A DNA stretch of 64,000 nt from assembly GCA_001969505.1 (NCBI GenBank), contig LSSK01000025.1, positions 35,348 to 99,347 of the forward strand, written 5' to 3'. The position numbers were made by a program, and so were the translations under genes. The DNA is from Zancudomyces culisetae (Eukaryota > Kickxellomycota > Harpellomycetes > Harpellales > Legeriomycetaceae). Under the pieces are notes generated by a model. The model ran no database searches and was not told the origin of the DNA. It saw only the letters and a list, made by a program, of their open reading frames with translations. Shown piece after piece: positions 62,463 to 64,000 of the stretch. Position 1 is the first letter of the stretch; each line of letters starts with the position of its first letter.

Positions 62463-63038
62463 TCAAGCAAATGAGGAGTCAAGAGAGAAGTGAGGCATAA
62501 ATAACGAAAATTTACAGTTGTTTTTAATGGGCATACTCCTGGTTTTGCCAAAGTCCAGACTAATAGTTTTGGCCTCAAGTAAGCATCCATTTTTGGTTTC
62601 ACAGACACTGTACTCAACAAGATGTTCTATCGGACCCTTTAGAGCTGAAGGAGCAACTGTTTCAACCTCGTAAAATAAATATGTACACCCACTCTTGGGT
62701 AGAGGGTGAACGTCTCTTCCAGAAATTGAATATAAGTGTTGAGCGCGAATTGTAACTTCACCTGAATTAAAAACACACATCTCTGATAATATATAATTTG
62801 CTGAAAACTCTATATTGTTACTAAATTGATTGGAGTATGCCACCTTTTGATAAGCCAGAATATCCCGAAAACTACTAAAGACTCCCAAGCCATCAATAAC
62901 ATTGCTAATATAGCTCAGCTCCTCATACTTTTTACAGCTATCTACCTTATCTTCATTGCGAACAAGCTGAGCATAATAGCCTAGGGTGTATACCGCCATA
63001 TATATCACCATGATGAGTAGCTTTTTTTTGTTCATCAT
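62463..63038 (-). CDS. Secreted six-cysteine protein B (tandem paralog)
   Basis: A 191-residue intronless protein. The N-terminus (MMNKKKLLIMVIYMAVYTLG) is a signal peptide with a basic start and a long hydrophobic core. Cysteines are at 35, 88, 118, 146, 152 and 175; all six match those of the protein at 60924-61508 in spacing, within one residue. Other shared marks: ILAYQKVAY, ANYILSEMC, SGCTYLFY, VEYSVCETKNGC and NCKFSLFMPHFS. Overall identity looks low, so the two are old or fast-evolving tandem duplicates on the same strand. Function is unknown; a secreted, disulfide-stabilised fold is all that can be said. Confidence 0.78.
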   Translation of the reverse strand: MMNKKKLLIMVIYMAVYTLGYYAQLVRNEDKVDSCKKYEELSYISNVIDGLGVFSSFRDILAYQKVAYSNQFSNNIEFSANYILSEMCVFNSGEVTIRAQHLYSISGRDVHPLPKSGCTYLFYEVETVAPSALKGPIEHLVEYSVCETKNGCLLEAKTISLDFGKTRSMPIKNNCKFSLFMPHFSLDSSFA

Positions 63039-64000
63039 ATTATGTCTTTGTTATCGTCAAAGTATTGTGATAGAATTTCGGTTGTGATTTTGGTTTAAGT
63101 ACAAACCAGTACAAGCTGCTGTTCATACAATAGTTAAATACCACTTGGAAATAGTAAAATAGATGCTTCAAAACTAATAAGTATATCTATCTGTGCTTGT
63201 GTTTATATATATTTGTATGCAGTAAATATATAGTTGATCAACCCTAATACTCTTCGAAAAGACTTATAACATCCTAAAGCAATTCTCAAACAATATTTAT
63301 CCTGATATAAATACATATGGCAAACGAAGTATTACAAGTTAGACTCGTTTTTCAGAATAACTATAAAACATTGCTGAAAGGAGTTGTGATTTGTTACAAC
63401 ATAATTAATGTGCTTTTAATATTTCTATTTTTGACTCACACTTGATGGTTCTACGGAATACAGAGAGAAATATTAAAATATGACTATATAACGAGATTAA
63501 CTGGTAATATAACACCACAGGGCTTTGTACATTAGTAAATAATATAATTAATCTTAATTTAGAAACTGTGGTCGAGTTGAACAAATGGCTGAAAGTGGAA
63601 TACTTTAGTAAACACCAACTAGGCATATTTATACAGATACAAGTTAAAACTAAGCATGAGTGTAAACAAGAGCAAATACAAAGTTGAGCACAAATGGATA
63701 TTGTTTATACTTGTCAACCCTGTTATATTATATCTCCATATTGAAAATATTTATAATCTCACCTTTTCTTTGTCTTACCACTGATTTGCTTGGTCCAATC
63801 GCTTGTATTGAATAAAGGTAGCTATTGGTAAGAAAGTGCTAGTACTAGCATTACAACAGTCAAAACCGGATCCAGATATACCTTAATATCACACTAAGCT
63901 CCAGACCATAAAACTCTACAATCTGAAATTTTTAGTTCACGATATATCTCCCCTTGTTGTACAATAATATGACTATATTTTAATCTTTTGAACGCAGAAA
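63039..64000. other. AT-rich end of window, no gene seen
   Basis: The left part should hold the promoter of the paralog starting at 63038. No further copy of the six-cysteine gene and no coding signal is visible up to the edge. Confidence 0.5.

Noticed and set aside
1-64000. CRISPR arrays, insertion sequences, rRNA, viral genes
   Set aside because: No regularly spaced repeats, no transposase or reverse-transcriptase motifs, no rRNA core sequence and no viral protein seen on either strand.

Overview
This is a nuclear, AT-rich, eukaryotic window, almost certainly fungal. Genes have short spliceosomal introns (GTAAGT-like donors, TAG/CAG acceptors, mostly 70-190 nt). The families are fungal or opisthokont: a Ptc5-type mitochondrial PP2C, a Phm7/CSC1 channel, a Neo1-type P4-ATPase, KOG1/Raptor, a DUF3020-like protein and a Faf1-like ribosome factor. 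Dense introns, an SRSF1-type SR protein, DPM3 and CSN2 argue against budding yeast. An early-diverging lineage is my inference; no rRNA or other marker gene fixes it. I see no prokaryotic, viral or CRISPR content and no convincing tRNA.

Layout. 1-5441: 5' part of one giant disordered protein (minus strand, runs off the left edge). 5.4-13.1 kb: gene-poor, with a small secreted thioredoxin-fold protein, an unusual PD-(D/E)XK-like protein and a weak cryptic spliced gene. 13.1-22.7 kb: pyridoxal kinase, mitochondrial PP2C, a three-exon DPM3 gene hidden in apparently empty sequence, a mitochondrial-type rhodanese and an eight-exon RSM22/METTL17-like mitoribosome assembly factor. 22.7-28.2 kb: very long CSC1/OSCA-like channel. 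29.3-31.5 kb: broken exons resembling the Pol I factor RRN3. 31.7-33 kb: methylthioribose-1-phosphate isomerase. 34-39 kb: Neo1-like flippase followed by an N gap and an exact repeat of its 3' end, which looks like an unmerged contig overlap. 39-44 kb: KOG1. 45.8-50.5 kb: PRPP-synthetase-family protein, mitochondrial bS16m, CSN2. 51.2-57.1 kb: CDC123, SR protein, Faf1-like factor, Myb/SANT protein with a 10-nt microexon. 57.5-60 kb: DUF3020-like nuclear protein. 60.9-63 kb: two tandem secreted paralogs sharing six cysteines.

The genes are mostly unrelated housekeeping functions, as expected for a eukaryotic chromosome. Loose themes are mitochondrial translation and import (RSM22-like, bS16m, PP2C, rhodanese), growth signalling and translation (KOG1, CDC123), ribosome biogenesis (Faf1-like, RRN3 relic) and membrane lipid or ER glycosylation (Neo1-like, DPM3). 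The accessory parts most worth attention are the PD-(D/E)XK-like protein, the six-cysteine secreted pair, the RRN3 relic and the cryptic multi-exon genes that single-frame ORF scanning misses. All large genes are intronless and purine-rich on the coding strand; small conserved genes are intron-dense.
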